From positions 62,001 to 126,000 of the forward strand of contig NZ_PZJJ01000006.1 in NCBI RefSeq assembly GCF_003044065.1: a stretch of 64,000 nucleotides of DNA, read 5' to 3'. The notes beneath the pieces were generated by a model. That model did not search any database, was not told where the DNA came from, and saw nothing but the letters and a program-made list of their open reading frames with translations. The first letter of the stretch is position 1. Every line of letters begins with the position of its first letter. The translations under genes were made by a program, and so were the position numbers. Positions 8,248-16,968 of the stretch are shown here, one piece after another. Source of the stretch: Alkalicoccus saliphilus (GTDB lineage: Bacteria > Bacillota > Bacilli > Bacillales > Salisediminibacteriaceae).

Positions 8248-9615
8248 GTGAGGATACTGGCAAAACCTTTTCAGCTTCTTGGCTACGCCGCCTACATAAC
8301 AGCTTTGATCTTTCTTTTGGATACTGCTGTAACAATAGATATGTCGCTTATATACGGTCTGCTTTCCCTTCTGCTGCTGACTGCCGCTTTTCTCGTTATT
8401 TCGATACCTAATAAGCTTATTATACTGCTTCTGACCGGAAGTGCCTCCTTCATTTTCATTCAGGAAGGTACCGGTCCTCGGGAAGCGGCCGAAGCTTTTG
8501 GTACGAACGCCAACATACTGGCTCTTTTTCTTCTTATCCCCCTTGCAGGTACATATATGAGCTACACAGGGTATTTAACAAGCCTAAAACAGTTTATAGT
8601 TAAGCGGAGCACCGTTTCCGGAAGCCACCCATACCGTCTCAGCTTCCTGCTGACACTGAGCATCGGCTTTGTACTTAATTATGGATCACTGGCTATTATA
8701 CGACAGATTGCTGATGAAAGCTTTCGATCCTTCCGTGAAAAACAACTGACGCTGCATATGATGAGAGCTTTTGCCTGCTGTATGCTCTGGTCCCCGTACT
8801 TTGTCAATGTGGGTCTGATTACTGCACTCTTTGATGTTTCCTGGTTTTCTATCGGTCTCTTCGGAATGATCATGGCATTAATTTACGCCCTTACTGCAGC
8901 TTTTTGGCTCCGCTTTACGAGTTTCAGTCAGGAGCAGATCGTGGAAAACAAGCCGGAGCCGATGGGAAGAGAGGCATCAATACTGCCGCTGCTCCGCTTC
9001 GGAGGGATCTTTACGGGGTTATCCTTCCTTTTATACTATATGTTCGATGTTTCAATGATTGTTATTGTCTGTACAACAGCTGTGTTTCTTCCCGCATTAT
9101 ACGCCCTCATCAAAAAAGAAGCCAACGGCTATTATGCAGAACTTATCAAAGATTCCTCCCACGCTTTTCTCCGGCTGAGAAATGAACTTTCGATCTTTAT
9201 AGCGGCCGGCTTTTTCGGAACCGCTGTCTCAGCCACAGATGCAGGTACAGTAATTTCAAGCCGCCTTGCCGACTGGACTTCCGGGTCGGTCCTGCTGTTT
9301 ACAGTGATCATCATAGCTGTTACTACTATGTTTGCCCTTATCGGTTTTCATCCGATAGTCATCATTATCGGTATTGGCAGCTCCCTGAATCTAGAAGCTC
9401 TGCAGATCAGTCCCGAGTATGCTTCGCTGCTTCTCCTTGCTTCATGGACTACCGCTACACAGGTTTCTCCTTTTGCCGGTCAAATTCTCATGTCTTCCAG
9501 ACTAATGAAAATTACCCCCCTGGAATTATCCAAAAAGAATATGGGATTCACTGCCGCTGCAGGAACACTGCTCGTTCTCTTTCTTTACAGTCTCCATCTT
9601 ACTGGAATTTTGTAA
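8248..9615 (+). CDS. Polytopic transporter-like membrane protein B
   Basis: A 455-residue protein with about 12 hydrophobic segments, related to protein A (6021-7373). RAFACCMLWSP occupies 173-183 exactly as in A, GFHPI corresponds to GIHPI, and WTTATQVSPFAG corresponds to the last conserved helix region of A. The marked start is GTG 8248, but the GAAGGGA in front is only about one base away. CTG 8257 would have better spacing, so the true N-terminus is uncertain by a few residues. It is divergent from the SDR gene with a 53-bp spacer that must hold both promoters, and ends at a strong bidirectional terminator. The substrate is unknown. Confidence 0.65.
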   Translation: MRILAKPFQLLGYAAYITALIFLLDTAVTIDMSLIYGLLSLLLLTAAFLVISIPNKLIILLLTGSASFIFIQEGTGPREAAEAFGTNANILALFLLIPLAGTYMSYTGYLTSLKQFIVKRSTVSGSHPYRLSFLLTLSIGFVLNYGSLAIIRQIADESFRSFREKQLTLHMMRAFACCMLWSPYFVNVGLITALFDVSWFSIGLFGMIMALIYALTAAFWLRFTSFSQEQIVENKPEPMGREASILPLLRFGGIFTGLSFLLYYMFDVSMIVIVCTTAVFLPALYALIKKEANGYYAELIKDSSHAFLRLRNELSIFIAAGFFGTAVSATDAGTVISSRLADWTSGSVLLFTVIIIAVTTMFALIGFHPIVIIIGIGSSLNLEALQISPEYASLLLLASWTTATQVSPFAGQILMSSRLMKITPLELSKKNMGFTAAAGTLLVLFLYSLHLTGIL

Positions 9616-9639
9616 CCTGCTTATTTTTTTCAACATCAA

Positions 9640-9673
9640 AAACGACCAGCCCTGTTACTCCGGCTGGTCGTTT
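9640..9673. terminator. Bidirectional terminator between transporter B and DUF2187 gene
   Basis: AAACGACCAGCC and GGCTGGTCGTTT form a perfect 12-bp stem around a 10-base loop, with T runs on both strands, between two convergent genes. Confidence 0.85.
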
Positions 9674-9675
9674 TA

Positions 9676-9882
9676 TTATGCTTTTTCGACAAGTTCATAT
9701 TCCGCATGTCGGAGCACGGTTCTTGGCTTCGCTCCATCTTCATCCCGGTTTTCCATTTCTACCGAGATGGAATTTGTATATGGTGAAATTACTTTTGCAA
9801 GTTCCCCTTTATAGTCACCCGCTGTAACGAGTACCTGATCACCGGACTGCACCAGTACTTCTTCCTGTTCTTCTTCGGCCAT
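9676..9882 (-). CDS. DUF2187 family protein (YkvS-like)
   Basis: A 68-residue protein counted from MAEEEQEEV, which has an AAGGGAGAG site; a longer reading to 9918 lacks one. The core VQSGDQVLVTAGDYKGELAKVI resembles a KOW/SH3-like small barrel and is characteristic of the short DUF2187 proteins of Bacillaceae. The end (RTVLRHAEYELVE) also fits the family. The N-terminus is very acidic. The function of the family is not established; a KOW-like barrel would suggest binding to RNA or a ribosome-associated partner, which is inference. Confidence 0.7.
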   Translation of the reverse strand: MAEEEQEEVLVQSGDQVLVTAGDYKGELAKVISPYTNSISVEMENRDEDGAKPRTVLRHAEYELVEKA

Positions 9883-9962
9883 CTTTCTTCTCTCCCTTCC
9901 AACTGAACATTCTTTCAAGGTGATAATACACGCTTCTATTTATAAGGTCAACTAAAGTTACA

Positions 9963-10262
9963 TTACGTTCTTGAACTGGAGATTGTCATCGCATCCAGAT
10001 TAAGTTTGGCTCCGGTTTTTAAAAGAAAATCCAGTCCGACAATCCCGTCTTCTTCAATATCTTCAAGTTCCACAGAAAAACTGCTTACTTTTAACGGCCC
10101 GATACTTACAGCGTCCAGCACGTCGTGCGGAACTTTATTCCGGTTAAAAACAGTGGAGCGTCTCCCGGTATCGATAAGAACTCGAAATGTTTCATATTCC
10201 CCGTGTATTTTAACTCTGGCTTCTGTATACAGTCGTCCATCTTCTTTTTCAAGTGGTTTCAT
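9963..10262 (-). CDS. Single-domain retropepsin-like aspartyl protease homologue
   Basis: A 99-residue protein with the layout of one retropepsin-type domain: a hydrophobic strand leading to D31-T32-G33 (VLIDTGRRSTVF), then a flap-like region, then the second conserved element GIVGLDFL (73-80) followed by KLNLD. This matches bacterial gag-polyprotein-like aspartyl protease domains, which act as dimers with one DTG per subunit. Active family members usually have Ala or Ser after DTG, while here there are two arginines, so catalysis is not assured. There is no signal peptide or membrane segment, so it is cytosolic. It is a single gene between the DUF2187 gene and topB. Confidence 0.6.
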   Translation of the reverse strand: MKPLEKEDGRLYTEARVKIHGEYETFRVLIDTGRRSTVFNRNKVPHDVLDAVSIGPLKVSSFSVELEDIEEDGIVGLDFLLKTGAKLNLDAMTISSSRT

Positions 10263-10421
10263 TATGTATTCCCCCTTCAGGTAACATGCTTAAGTATGCT
10301 TTTCTGTCATTATACATAATTTTACCACTGAAAAACAGAGGGCGTCACTTTACGGCAGATGATTTCCCCACAGCTTTCTAAAACTGTACACGACAGGGTC
10401 TTTTTGGTCTGCCGGCACCGT

Positions 10422-12569
10422 TTAGGAAGGCCGTGAAGAAAAAATAACCTTTTTATTTTCCCCGTCCCATGCCAGGGCTGCCTGAAACGTTTCTTCTCCT
10501 TTTTTGAAACCGTCAATTTTTTCCGTTTTACCTTCTTTAAGAAGTGTTTTCACTTGTTTTAAGGGGATCTTTTTCCCAAGAATCGTTTTGGATATAGTAA
10601 AGCTGCAGGAAGTACGCCTGTAGGCACTGCACCCGTAAAAATTCCCCTTGTCGACTACATCTGCACTGCACAGAGGGCACGGACCAGCCTTTACTGTCCG
10701 TTTTCTGCCGCTCTTTCTGTTACTCTGTGCAGGGAGTGCTTCTTTATCCACTTTCCATTCGCCGGATTCTTTTTGAGCTTCGGTGACGAGGTGGGAAGTC
10801 AGTTTCTTCACCTGTTCCAGAAAGGCACCGGCTCCTTTTTTTCCTTCTCCTATTTCCGCAAGGCGCTGCTCCCACTTTGCTGTCATTTCCGGGGACGCCA
10901 GGATAGTACCGGATACAGCAAAATATAATGCCTCACCTTTTTCTGTAGCAAAAACCATATTTTTTGTCACACGAATATATCCTCTGTCCTTTAACACTGT
11001 AATAATCCCGGCTCTCGTCGCTTCTGTACCAAGTCCTTCAGTTTCTTTCATCACCTGTGCCAGCTCGGGATCCAGCTGCCTGCCGCACGTTTTCATCAGC
11101 TGTATTAAGTCTCCTTCCGTAAATCTTTTCGGAGGTTTCGTTTTCTTTGAGATAACCTCCGCCTCTGTCACTTTGGAAGGAAGTCCTTTATAGAGATTAT
11201 GCAGCCCTTTCTCAGTTTTGTTATCCTCCGCGGAAGGAAGAATTTTTTTCCATCCTTCCTGAACCATCCGGGACGTTTTGGAACGGAATACAGCCCTCCC
11301 GTCCACAAGTGTTTTCACTGACAGATCCTCCATGATACAGACTTTCTCATGAGCTGCCAGCAGACGCTTAATGACAGCACTGTATATCTTTTTTTCGTCG
11401 TCAGCCAGTTTTTCCGGATCTTTTATTTCTTCTGTCGGAATGATTGCGTAATGATCTTTCACTTTTCTGCTGTCTACATACCGCTTATTATTTAACACAG
11501 ACTGCCCGTTGAGCGGGAAGTACGAGGTGAACGCAGAAATGTTTTTCAGTTTTGCGAGCATCGAGGGGAACTGAGAAGCTTCTTCTTTCGTTACGTGGGC
11601 TGCATCGGTACGAGGATACGTTATGAGCCCTTTCGTGTAAAGCTTCTGTGCCGTATCCAGCGTTTTTTTAGGAGAAAATTTAAACGCTTTATTCGCGTAG
11701 GATTGAAGTGTTGATAACGAAAACAGCTGCGGCGGCGGGATTTTTCTTTCTTTCGCCGTATAATTTGTCAGTTCTGCCGGTTTATTTTCAGCAAAATCAG
11801 CTATTTTCTCTGCAAGCTCCCGGCTCTTGATTTTTGATTCCCCTTCGTCCGTCCACGTTCCTTTGTACGTCCCATGGCCATGTGTAAACTCCGCTTCCAC
11901 TTCCCAGTACGGTTCCGGTTCAAACGCTGCAATTTCGTGTTCCCGCTGCACGACAAGGCAGAGGGTCGGGGTCTGCACACGCCCTACAGAAAAAACATCC
12001 TGAACACCATGCTGCTGCATAAGAAGCGTATACACTCTTGATGCATTCATTCCTATAAGCCAGTCCGCATAGGCACGGCTGACCGCCTCTGTAAAAAGAG
12101 GTTCTGTTTCCCTTCCGTCTTTTAACTGCGCAAATCCTTCCTGAACAGCCTGGGGAGTAAGAGAGGAAATCCATAGTCTGAACAACGGTTTATGGACGTT
12201 GATTTCTTTCAGGATCAACCGGATAATCGCTTCTCCTTCTCTTTCGGGATCACCGGCATGGACAATACTTTTTATTTTTTCCTGCTTTGCAAACTGCTGA
12301 ATAACACTGAATTCCCGTCTGCGCTTAACCCGGTAGTTAAACTTTTCCGGTATCATGGGAAGACAGTCAAGTTTCCACCGCTTCCATTCTTTATTGTAAT
12401 TTTCGGGAGGGACAGGTTCCAGCAGGTGCCCAAGAGCCCACGTCATAACCGCACCGCGGGGAAAAACAGCACATGGCTCTATCGTTATATGATCTTTTTC
12501 TTTTTTAAAAGGAAAAGGAGCAGCCAGTTTTCTGGCCTGATCCGGTTTCTCCGCTATAATAAGCTGCAT
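10422..12569 (-). CDS. topB: DNA topoisomerase III (type IA)
   Basis: A 715-residue type IA topoisomerase from ATG 12569 (MQLIIAEKPDQAR) with an AAAGGAGGCT site. The Toprim acidic residues are E7 and HAGDPEREGE (104-113). The cleavage tyrosine is Y318 in GLITYPRTD. After the core comes a C-terminal CPLC...C...C cluster (roughly 620-650), a zinc-ribbon-like DNA-binding tail. It relaxes negative supercoils and decatenates replication and recombination intermediates as a partner of RecQ-type helicases. Length agrees with B. subtilis TopB (727). It is monocistronic, and no clear terminator is visible downstream. Confidence 0.95.
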   Translation of the reverse strand: MQLIIAEKPDQARKLAAPFPFKKEKDHITIEPCAVFPRGAVMTWALGHLLEPVPPENYNKEWKRWKLDCLPMIPEKFNYRVKRRREFSVIQQFAKQEKIKSIVHAGDPEREGEAIIRLILKEINVHKPLFRLWISSLTPQAVQEGFAQLKDGRETEPLFTEAVSRAYADWLIGMNASRVYTLLMQQHGVQDVFSVGRVQTPTLCLVVQREHEIAAFEPEPYWEVEAEFTHGHGTYKGTWTDEGESKIKSRELAEKIADFAENKPAELTNYTAKERKIPPPQLFSLSTLQSYANKAFKFSPKKTLDTAQKLYTKGLITYPRTDAAHVTKEEASQFPSMLAKLKNISAFTSYFPLNGQSVLNNKRYVDSRKVKDHYAIIPTEEIKDPEKLADDEKKIYSAVIKRLLAAHEKVCIMEDLSVKTLVDGRAVFRSKTSRMVQEGWKKILPSAEDNKTEKGLHNLYKGLPSKVTEAEVISKKTKPPKRFTEGDLIQLMKTCGRQLDPELAQVMKETEGLGTEATRAGIITVLKDRGYIRVTKNMVFATEKGEALYFAVSGTILASPEMTAKWEQRLAEIGEGKKGAGAFLEQVKKLTSHLVTEAQKESGEWKVDKEALPAQSNRKSGRKRTVKAGPCPLCSADVVDKGNFYGCSAYRRTSCSFTISKTILGKKIPLKQVKTLLKEGKTEKIDGFKKGEETFQAALAWDGENKKVIFSSRPS

Positions 12570-12821
12570 TGTCCACAGCCTCCTTTCAGGTGAAAGAACA
12601 TTTGTTTCCATCCCCTTTATTTTATAACCATACATCATTTGGCGCAATAAAAAGGTGGAAGCTTAGCGGCTGCCATTAAACGAGTTGGCTGCTGTATGTG
12701 CAGAGAAATTCCACTTTCCATCCACAGTCGCACTGCATGAATACGCAGCCTTCCTAAGTATTAAAAAGTCTCGCCTTACTCTCCCGGGGGAAAGACTTGT
12801 TTTCACTACTGCCAAACCATG

Positions 12822-12851
12822 AAAAAGCTGCCCGCGCCACCTGCGGACAAC
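12822..12851 (-). terminator. Terminator after cvfB
   Basis: On the minus strand GTTGTCCGC, a 7-base loop and GCGGGCAGC (with G-T wobble pairs) are followed by five T residues about 20 bp beyond the cvfB stop. Confidence 0.6.
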
Positions 12852-12871
12852 TTCTCATAAAAGGTTATTTT

Positions 12872-13732
12872 TTATTTTTCTTTTTCCACTATAAACGTGC
12901 GTCCGGGTTCCTGACTGACGATGTTTTCTTTCATCAATTTTCCAAGCGCCCGCTTAAAAGCGGCTTTGCTTAATCCGAAAGCAGCCTGTATTTCTTCCGG
13001 CGTTGACTTATCGGTAAAAGGCATGGCCCCGCCTCTTTTCTCAAGCACCTGGAGTACTTTGTCAGCGTCTTTCCCCTGAGCTACAACCCTTTCATCCCGC
13101 AGTGTAACATTTATTGTCCCGTCTTCTTTCACATCGATAACTCTTCCTTCAATAAGCTGTCCGAGCCGCGGCAGAAAATCAGCTTCACTTTCATGGATAA
13201 AACCGCGGATGCCGTCTTCCGTAATTAAAGCCGTTCCGGCATCTTTATGACTGTACACATTCCCTTTGACTGTCTCCCCGTAGAGACTCTTATCCGCCGG
13301 TTCTTTTTCTTCTGCGATAACCGTTTCCTGAACGGGGACAGCTTTCAGCCGCCCTTTGCGGTCATGATCGAGCGTTGCAAACAAACGGTCTCCCCTTACC
13401 GGCCACAAGTCCCTGTTTTCAGGAAGATCGTCTTTTGAAACAAGAATGTCTTTAGGAAGACCGATGTCTACAAACACCCCTGCATCTATCCCCGACACGA
13501 CATATACCCATCCATAGGATGAAACTGTCACTTCCGGAAGTGCTGTTGAAGCAGTGAGTTTACCTTGTTTATCTTCATAAATAAAAACCTCAGCTGTCCT
13601 TCCGGGTGCTTCCTCCACATTTTCTGCCGGAAGGAGTATATGTTCTCCTTTATACTCCAGTACGATTCCTTTTCTCGTCTGTTTAAAAAAATTGGCTGTA
13701 ACAATCTGTCCACTGATAGGTGCCTGATCCAT
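12872..13732 (-). CDS. cvfB: S1-domain RNA-binding protein CvfB (YitL-like)
   Basis: A 286-residue protein of the CvfB family (B. subtilis YitL; conserved virulence factor B of Staphylococcus aureus). It comprises tandem S1-like barrels, with GWVYVVSGIDAGVFVDIGLPKDILV (about residues 70-100) as the clearest S1 core, then VKGNVYSHKDAGTALI and LIEGRVIDVKEDGTINVTLR, and a C-terminal winged helix (STPEEIQAAFGLSKAAFKRALGKLMKENIV). S1 repeats plus a winged helix imply RNA binding, and the S. aureus protein affects expression of virulence genes. An AGGAGGAAG site precedes the ATG. It is monocistronic and of normal length. Confidence 0.9.
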   Translation of the reverse strand: MDQAPISGQIVTANFFKQTRKGIVLEYKGEHILLPAENVEEAPGRTAEVFIYEDKQGKLTASTALPEVTVSSYGWVYVVSGIDAGVFVDIGLPKDILVSKDDLPENRDLWPVRGDRLFATLDHDRKGRLKAVPVQETVIAEEKEPADKSLYGETVKGNVYSHKDAGTALITEDGIRGFIHESEADFLPRLGQLIEGRVIDVKEDGTINVTLRDERVVAQGKDADKVLQVLEKRGGAMPFTDKSTPEEIQAAFGLSKAAFKRALGKLMKENIVSQEPGRTFIVEKEK

Positions 13733-13874
13733 AATATTCTTCCTCCTGTAATTACCTGCTTCTGCGTGTATAAAATCATATGCCGGGCTTATCCCTCATA
13801 CGCTCAAGCAGTATTGTCAATAAATTTAAAAAACCCTATCAATGAATATATCACTGATAAGGTCTGGATTGAAA

Positions 13875-15137
13875 TTAAATAAGCAGATTAAAAAGATCTT
13901 CATCTTTGTTAATTTCTATATAAGCAAAACCTTTTTTGTCCATTCTGTCAATAAGCGCGTGATAATCTTCCTGGTATTTCAGCTCAATTCCGCACAGTAC
14001 CGGTCCTTTATCCCGATTATTTTTTTTCGTATACTCAAACCTTGTGATGTCATCATCCGGCCCAAGAACGTCGATTAAAAATTCCCGGAGTGCACCGGCA
14101 CGCTGTGGGAAATTGACGATGAAGTAATGTTTCAGTCCCTGGTATATCATCGACCGTTCCTTTACCTCCTGCATCCGGTCAATGTCATTGTTTCCACCAC
14201 TGACTACGCACACGACCGTCTTCCCTTTAATCTGATCTTTGTAATCATCAAGCGCGGCCACCGAAAGGGCCCCCGCCGGTTCAGCGACAATCGCATTTTC
14301 GTTGTAAAGGTTCAGCATGGTGGAACAGAGATGACCTTCATCCATCAGCACAATATCGTCGACCACGTTTTTAGCAATTTCATAGCTTGTATACCCGACT
14401 TTTTTAACTGCCGCTCCATCAACAAATTTGTTGATTTTAGGCAGGGAAGTTACTTCACCGTGATCGAAGGACGTCTTCATTCCGGGAGCTCCTGCCGGTT
14501 CCACGCCAATCATCTTTGTAGAAGGAGAAATTTCTTTAAAATAGGAACCGACTCCCGAGATGAGTCCGCCGCCTCCGATACTCATAAAGACGTGGGATAC
14601 CGGCACATCAATATCCTCCAGTATCTCCATTCCAACGGTCCCCTGTCCGGCGATCGTACGGACGTCGTCGAACGGGTGAATAAATGTCATGCCTTCCTCA
14701 TTACAAAGTGTCATCGCTTCATGGAACGCATCATCAAACGTATCACCTGTTAAAACAACTTCCACAAAAGGCTCTCCGAAAAACTCCACCCGGGATACTT
14801 TTTGACGGGGAGTCGTCGAAGGCATGTATATTCTTCCCCGGACCCCTAGCGCTTTACAGGAATAGGCGACTCCCTGGGCATGGTTACCGGCACTTGCACA
14901 CACAACCCCTTTCTGGAGATCCTGTTCGGACAGCCCCTGCATCAGATTGTATGCACCACGCAGCTTGAATGATCGAACCACCTGAAGATCCTCCCGCTTC
15001 AAATAAACGTCCGCTTCATACTTTTCTGACAGGATAGCATCCTTTTGAAGTGGTGTTTTAACGACGACATCTTTCAGAGCCTGGTGGGCAAGCAGAATAT
15101 CTTTTACCTGAACTCCTTGCTTTGTTGTCTCTTCCAT
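13875..15137 (-). CDS. ilvA: Biosynthetic threonine dehydratase (threonine ammonia-lyase)
   Basis: A 420-residue PLP enzyme converting threonine to 2-oxobutanoate, the first step to isoleucine. A TTG two codons upstream sits too close to the GGAGA site, so I chose ATG 15137. The Schiff-base lysine is K58 in SFKLRGA, the phosphate loop is SIGGGGLISGVGSYF, and the C-terminal 80 residues form one ACT-like regulatory domain (YFIVNFPQRAGALREFL), as in B. subtilis IlvA, for isoleucine feedback. It is transcribed alone, with a possible CcpA site upstream. The other branched-chain gene seen here, the aminotransferase at 34182, is 19 kb away. Confidence 0.95.
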   Translation of the reverse strand: MEETTKQGVQVKDILLAHQALKDVVVKTPLQKDAILSEKYEADVYLKREDLQVVRSFKLRGAYNLMQGLSEQDLQKGVVCASAGNHAQGVAYSCKALGVRGRIYMPSTTPRQKVSRVEFFGEPFVEVVLTGDTFDDAFHEAMTLCNEEGMTFIHPFDDVRTIAGQGTVGMEILEDIDVPVSHVFMSIGGGGLISGVGSYFKEISPSTKMIGVEPAGAPGMKTSFDHGEVTSLPKINKFVDGAAVKKVGYTSYEIAKNVVDDIVLMDEGHLCSTMLNLYNENAIVAEPAGALSVAALDDYKDQIKGKTVVCVVSGGNNDIDRMQEVKERSMIYQGLKHYFIVNFPQRAGALREFLIDVLGPDDDITRFEYTKKNNRDKGPVLCGIELKYQEDYHALIDRMDKKGFAYIEINKDEDLFNLLI

Positions 15138-15226
15138 CTGCAAAATCTCCTCTTATTTCGAATATTATGACTAATAGTAACACAGGTTGCACGGCCTGAA
15201 AACAGCGGATACACAACATTCCATAT

Positions 15227-15240
15227 TGTAAGCGCTCTTA
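15227..15240 (-). promoter_or_regulatory. Possible cre (CcpA) site upstream of ilvA
   Basis: TGTAAGCGCTCTTA matches the catabolite-responsive element pattern TGWNANCGNTNWCA at all but one fixed position. It lies 90 bp before the ilvA start. CcpA is known to act on branched-chain genes in B. subtilis, so control is plausible, but no clear promoter could be placed relative to it. Confidence 0.35.
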
Positions 15241-15290
15241 TTTAATTAACAAAACAATTCCCCTTCAATTATGCCTGTATACCATTGAAA

Positions 15291-15334
15291 AAAGAAAAGA
15301 CACAGACCCTTTAATAAAGGGTTCCGTGTCTTTT
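15291..15334 (-). terminator. Terminator overlapping the exonuclease stop codon
   Basis: A long stem (AAAAGACAC and CCCTTT pairing with AAAGGG and GTGTCTTTT, 3-base internal loop) surrounds the TAA at 15311-15313, so the last codons of the exonuclease gene lie within the hairpin. It ends the amt operon. Confidence 0.75.
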
Positions 15335-16030
15335 CTGGGCAAGCTTCGTATAAACATCCTTTAGGGACAGACAATTTTCCTCCTCAAATTTTTCCGTACA
15401 CATCTTCCATAATTCTGCAGCAGCCTTCGCATCTTCCAGGGCATGATGCCTTTCGGCCAGTGGAATGTTAAAATGACCGCAGCATTCCTCCAGCGTATGC
15501 AGTGGTTTATCGGGAGACAAAAGAGCTGCCATGTAGGATGTATCAAGAAGACGGTAATTAAATTTCATCCGGAACAGGTCCCACAGAATCTTTTCCATAA
15601 AACGGCGTTCATGGGAGGCATGGTGTGCCGCCAGCGTACGGCCTTCGATAAAATACAAAAAGTCCTTCAATACGTGCTCTGCGGAAGGTGCCTCCTTCAG
15701 CTGTTCTCCGGTTATCCCTGTCAGTTCCGTAATATGTGCGGGGGGAGGTTTATCGGAATAGATTAAGGAATAAAACTCTTCTGTTTTACCGCGATTTATC
15801 GTCACAGCGCCAATAGATAAAATGGTGTCTCCTTTTCCGGGAGAAAAACCCGTAGTTTCCAAATCGAAAGCTGCAACCGGCAGTTCCGTGAGAGGAAGAG
15901 TCAGATGCTCCATCTGTTTCCGGTCGCGCTGAAGTCTTCTTGCGTAGGCGATCGCTTCGGCATCCCTCCTTCCTTTAGCCGGGTAAGTACTTCCCCCAAG
16001 CTGCTGCTTCCAAAGGTCGATCAGTCTCAT
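15311..16030 (-). CDS. DEDDh 3'-5' exonuclease (DnaQ/PolC-epsilon type)
   Basis: A 239-residue protein from ATG 16030, which overlaps the preceding stop as ATGA. Exonuclease motif I is AAFDLETTGF with D56 and E58, motif II includes LAAHHASHERRFM, and motif III is HHALEDAKAAAELW with the His and Asp of the DEDDh class. The N-terminal 45 residues are basic and helical. Family members proofread for DNA polymerase III or trim DNA/RNA ends; this stand-alone form has no known substrate. Being third in an operon with an ammonium transporter and a DUF294 nucleotidyltransferase is odd for a repair enzyme. DUF294 and DnaQ-like genes do neighbour transporter genes in other bacteria. Confidence 0.88.
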   Translation of the reverse strand: MRLIDLWKQQLGGSTYPAKGRRDAEAIAYARRLQRDRKQMEHLTLPLTELPVAAFDLETTGFSPGKGDTILSIGAVTINRGKTEEFYSLIYSDKPPPAHITELTGITGEQLKEAPSAEHVLKDFLYFIEGRTLAAHHASHERRFMEKILWDLFRMKFNYRLLDTSYMAALLSPDKPLHTLEECCGHFNIPLAERHHALEDAKAAAELWKMCTEKFEEENCLSLKDVYTKLAQKRHGTLY

Positions 16031-16968
16031 TGCTGCCTCTTCCTTTCCAGATGCCGGTAATAGGAGTGGATGTTTTCCATCAGCCGGCTCCCTTCGTTCA
16101 TCCACTCCTTTACTTTCCGCTTCTCTCCACGGTCCAGCGACGGCGCGTGAACGAGATGAACTTCTTCGTAAAATTTCTTCGTTCTGCACTTCTTGTGACG
16201 GAAGGCCAGAGCGTCCTGGAAAGACGGAGCAGCGGGCTGCATAGATGGAAAAGTATAACCGAGCTCTTCCATCCTCTCCAGCGTGCTGACAGCAGTAATC
16301 CCCTCCAGGACCGCTCCAGTTCTCGCACTGTTTACATAAGGGAAAAGCACCGTTTCTTTAAAATCGAAATAGCCGTGCTGATCAGTAAGAATCTGACCAA
16401 ATATATTTTTTCTGCGCATCCGGAAAGAAGTGTTGGAAAGAATTCGCTCCCTCGTTTCGGGATCTTCACGAAGCAGCTGAAATAAAGCTTCTTTGATTTC
16501 ACGGATCCCCTGACCGCTTCCGGTAAGCGGACGGGCGTCAAATAAAATTAGCGCATGGCGAACTCCTTCCCACGTTCCTTCCCTGACCCAGTCCAGCACC
16601 TGCTCCTTCATGCTGTCCACCGTCCTGCACCACCTCGGTTCGGAAGCCATGACCCGGCCTTCACAGAGGCTGTAGCCGTTTTCCGTAAGGCCGGCTGTAA
16701 TTCTCCGTCCAAGCTCAAGAAAATACTTTGTATCTTCTTCCGTCCCATCGTGCAGGAGCGCATGATCCTGATCGCTGAGGATGCTCTGTTCCCTCCGTCC
16801 GGCACTTCCCATAAGAAGAAAAGAAAAACGGGCGGGCAGAAGCCCATACCCGCTTTCCATACTGACTATGGCATCTTTAACGACACCGCGCATTACTTCA
16901 TCGTGTCTCTCATTCAGCTCCCGGACGGTCAGGAAATCCTCCTTTATGTTTTTTTCGGCTGTTATCAT
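16027..16968 (-). CDS. DUF294 nucleotidyltransferase-like protein (GlnD-like NTase domain)
   Basis: A 313-residue protein whose N-terminal half has the polymerase-beta/GlnD-type nucleotidyltransferase signature GSAGRREQSILSDQD (54-68), with metal-binding D66 and D68, followed by the DUF294 C-terminal helical substrate domain (VLFPYVNSARTGAV, then EALAFRHKK-like helices). GlnD uridylylates PII proteins; DUF294 proteins are presumed to transfer a nucleotide to a protein target that is not known. The usual CBS or cyclic-nucleotide domains of this family are absent. ATGA overlaps couple it to amt upstream and to the exonuclease downstream, which implies a role tied to ammonium or nitrogen supply. 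Confidence 0.82.
   Translation of the reverse strand: MITAEKNIKEDFLTVRELNERHDEVMRGVVKDAIVSMESGYGLLPARFSFLLMGSAGRREQSILSDQDHALLHDGTEEDTKYFLELGRRITAGLTENGYSLCEGRVMASEPRWCRTVDSMKEQVLDWVREGTWEGVRHALILFDARPLTGSGQGIREIKEALFQLLREDPETRERILSNTSFRMRRKNIFGQILTDQHGYFDFKETVLFPYVNSARTGAVLEGITAVSTLERMEELGYTFPSMQPAAPSFQDALAFRHKKCRTKKFYEEVHLVHAPSLDRGEKRKVKEWMNEGSRLMENIHSYYRHLERKRQQ

Noticed and set aside
12648-12871. Possible structured RNA or repeat between cvfB and topB
   Set aside because: Apart from the cvfB terminator at 12822-12851, no paired structure or family sequence could be supported.
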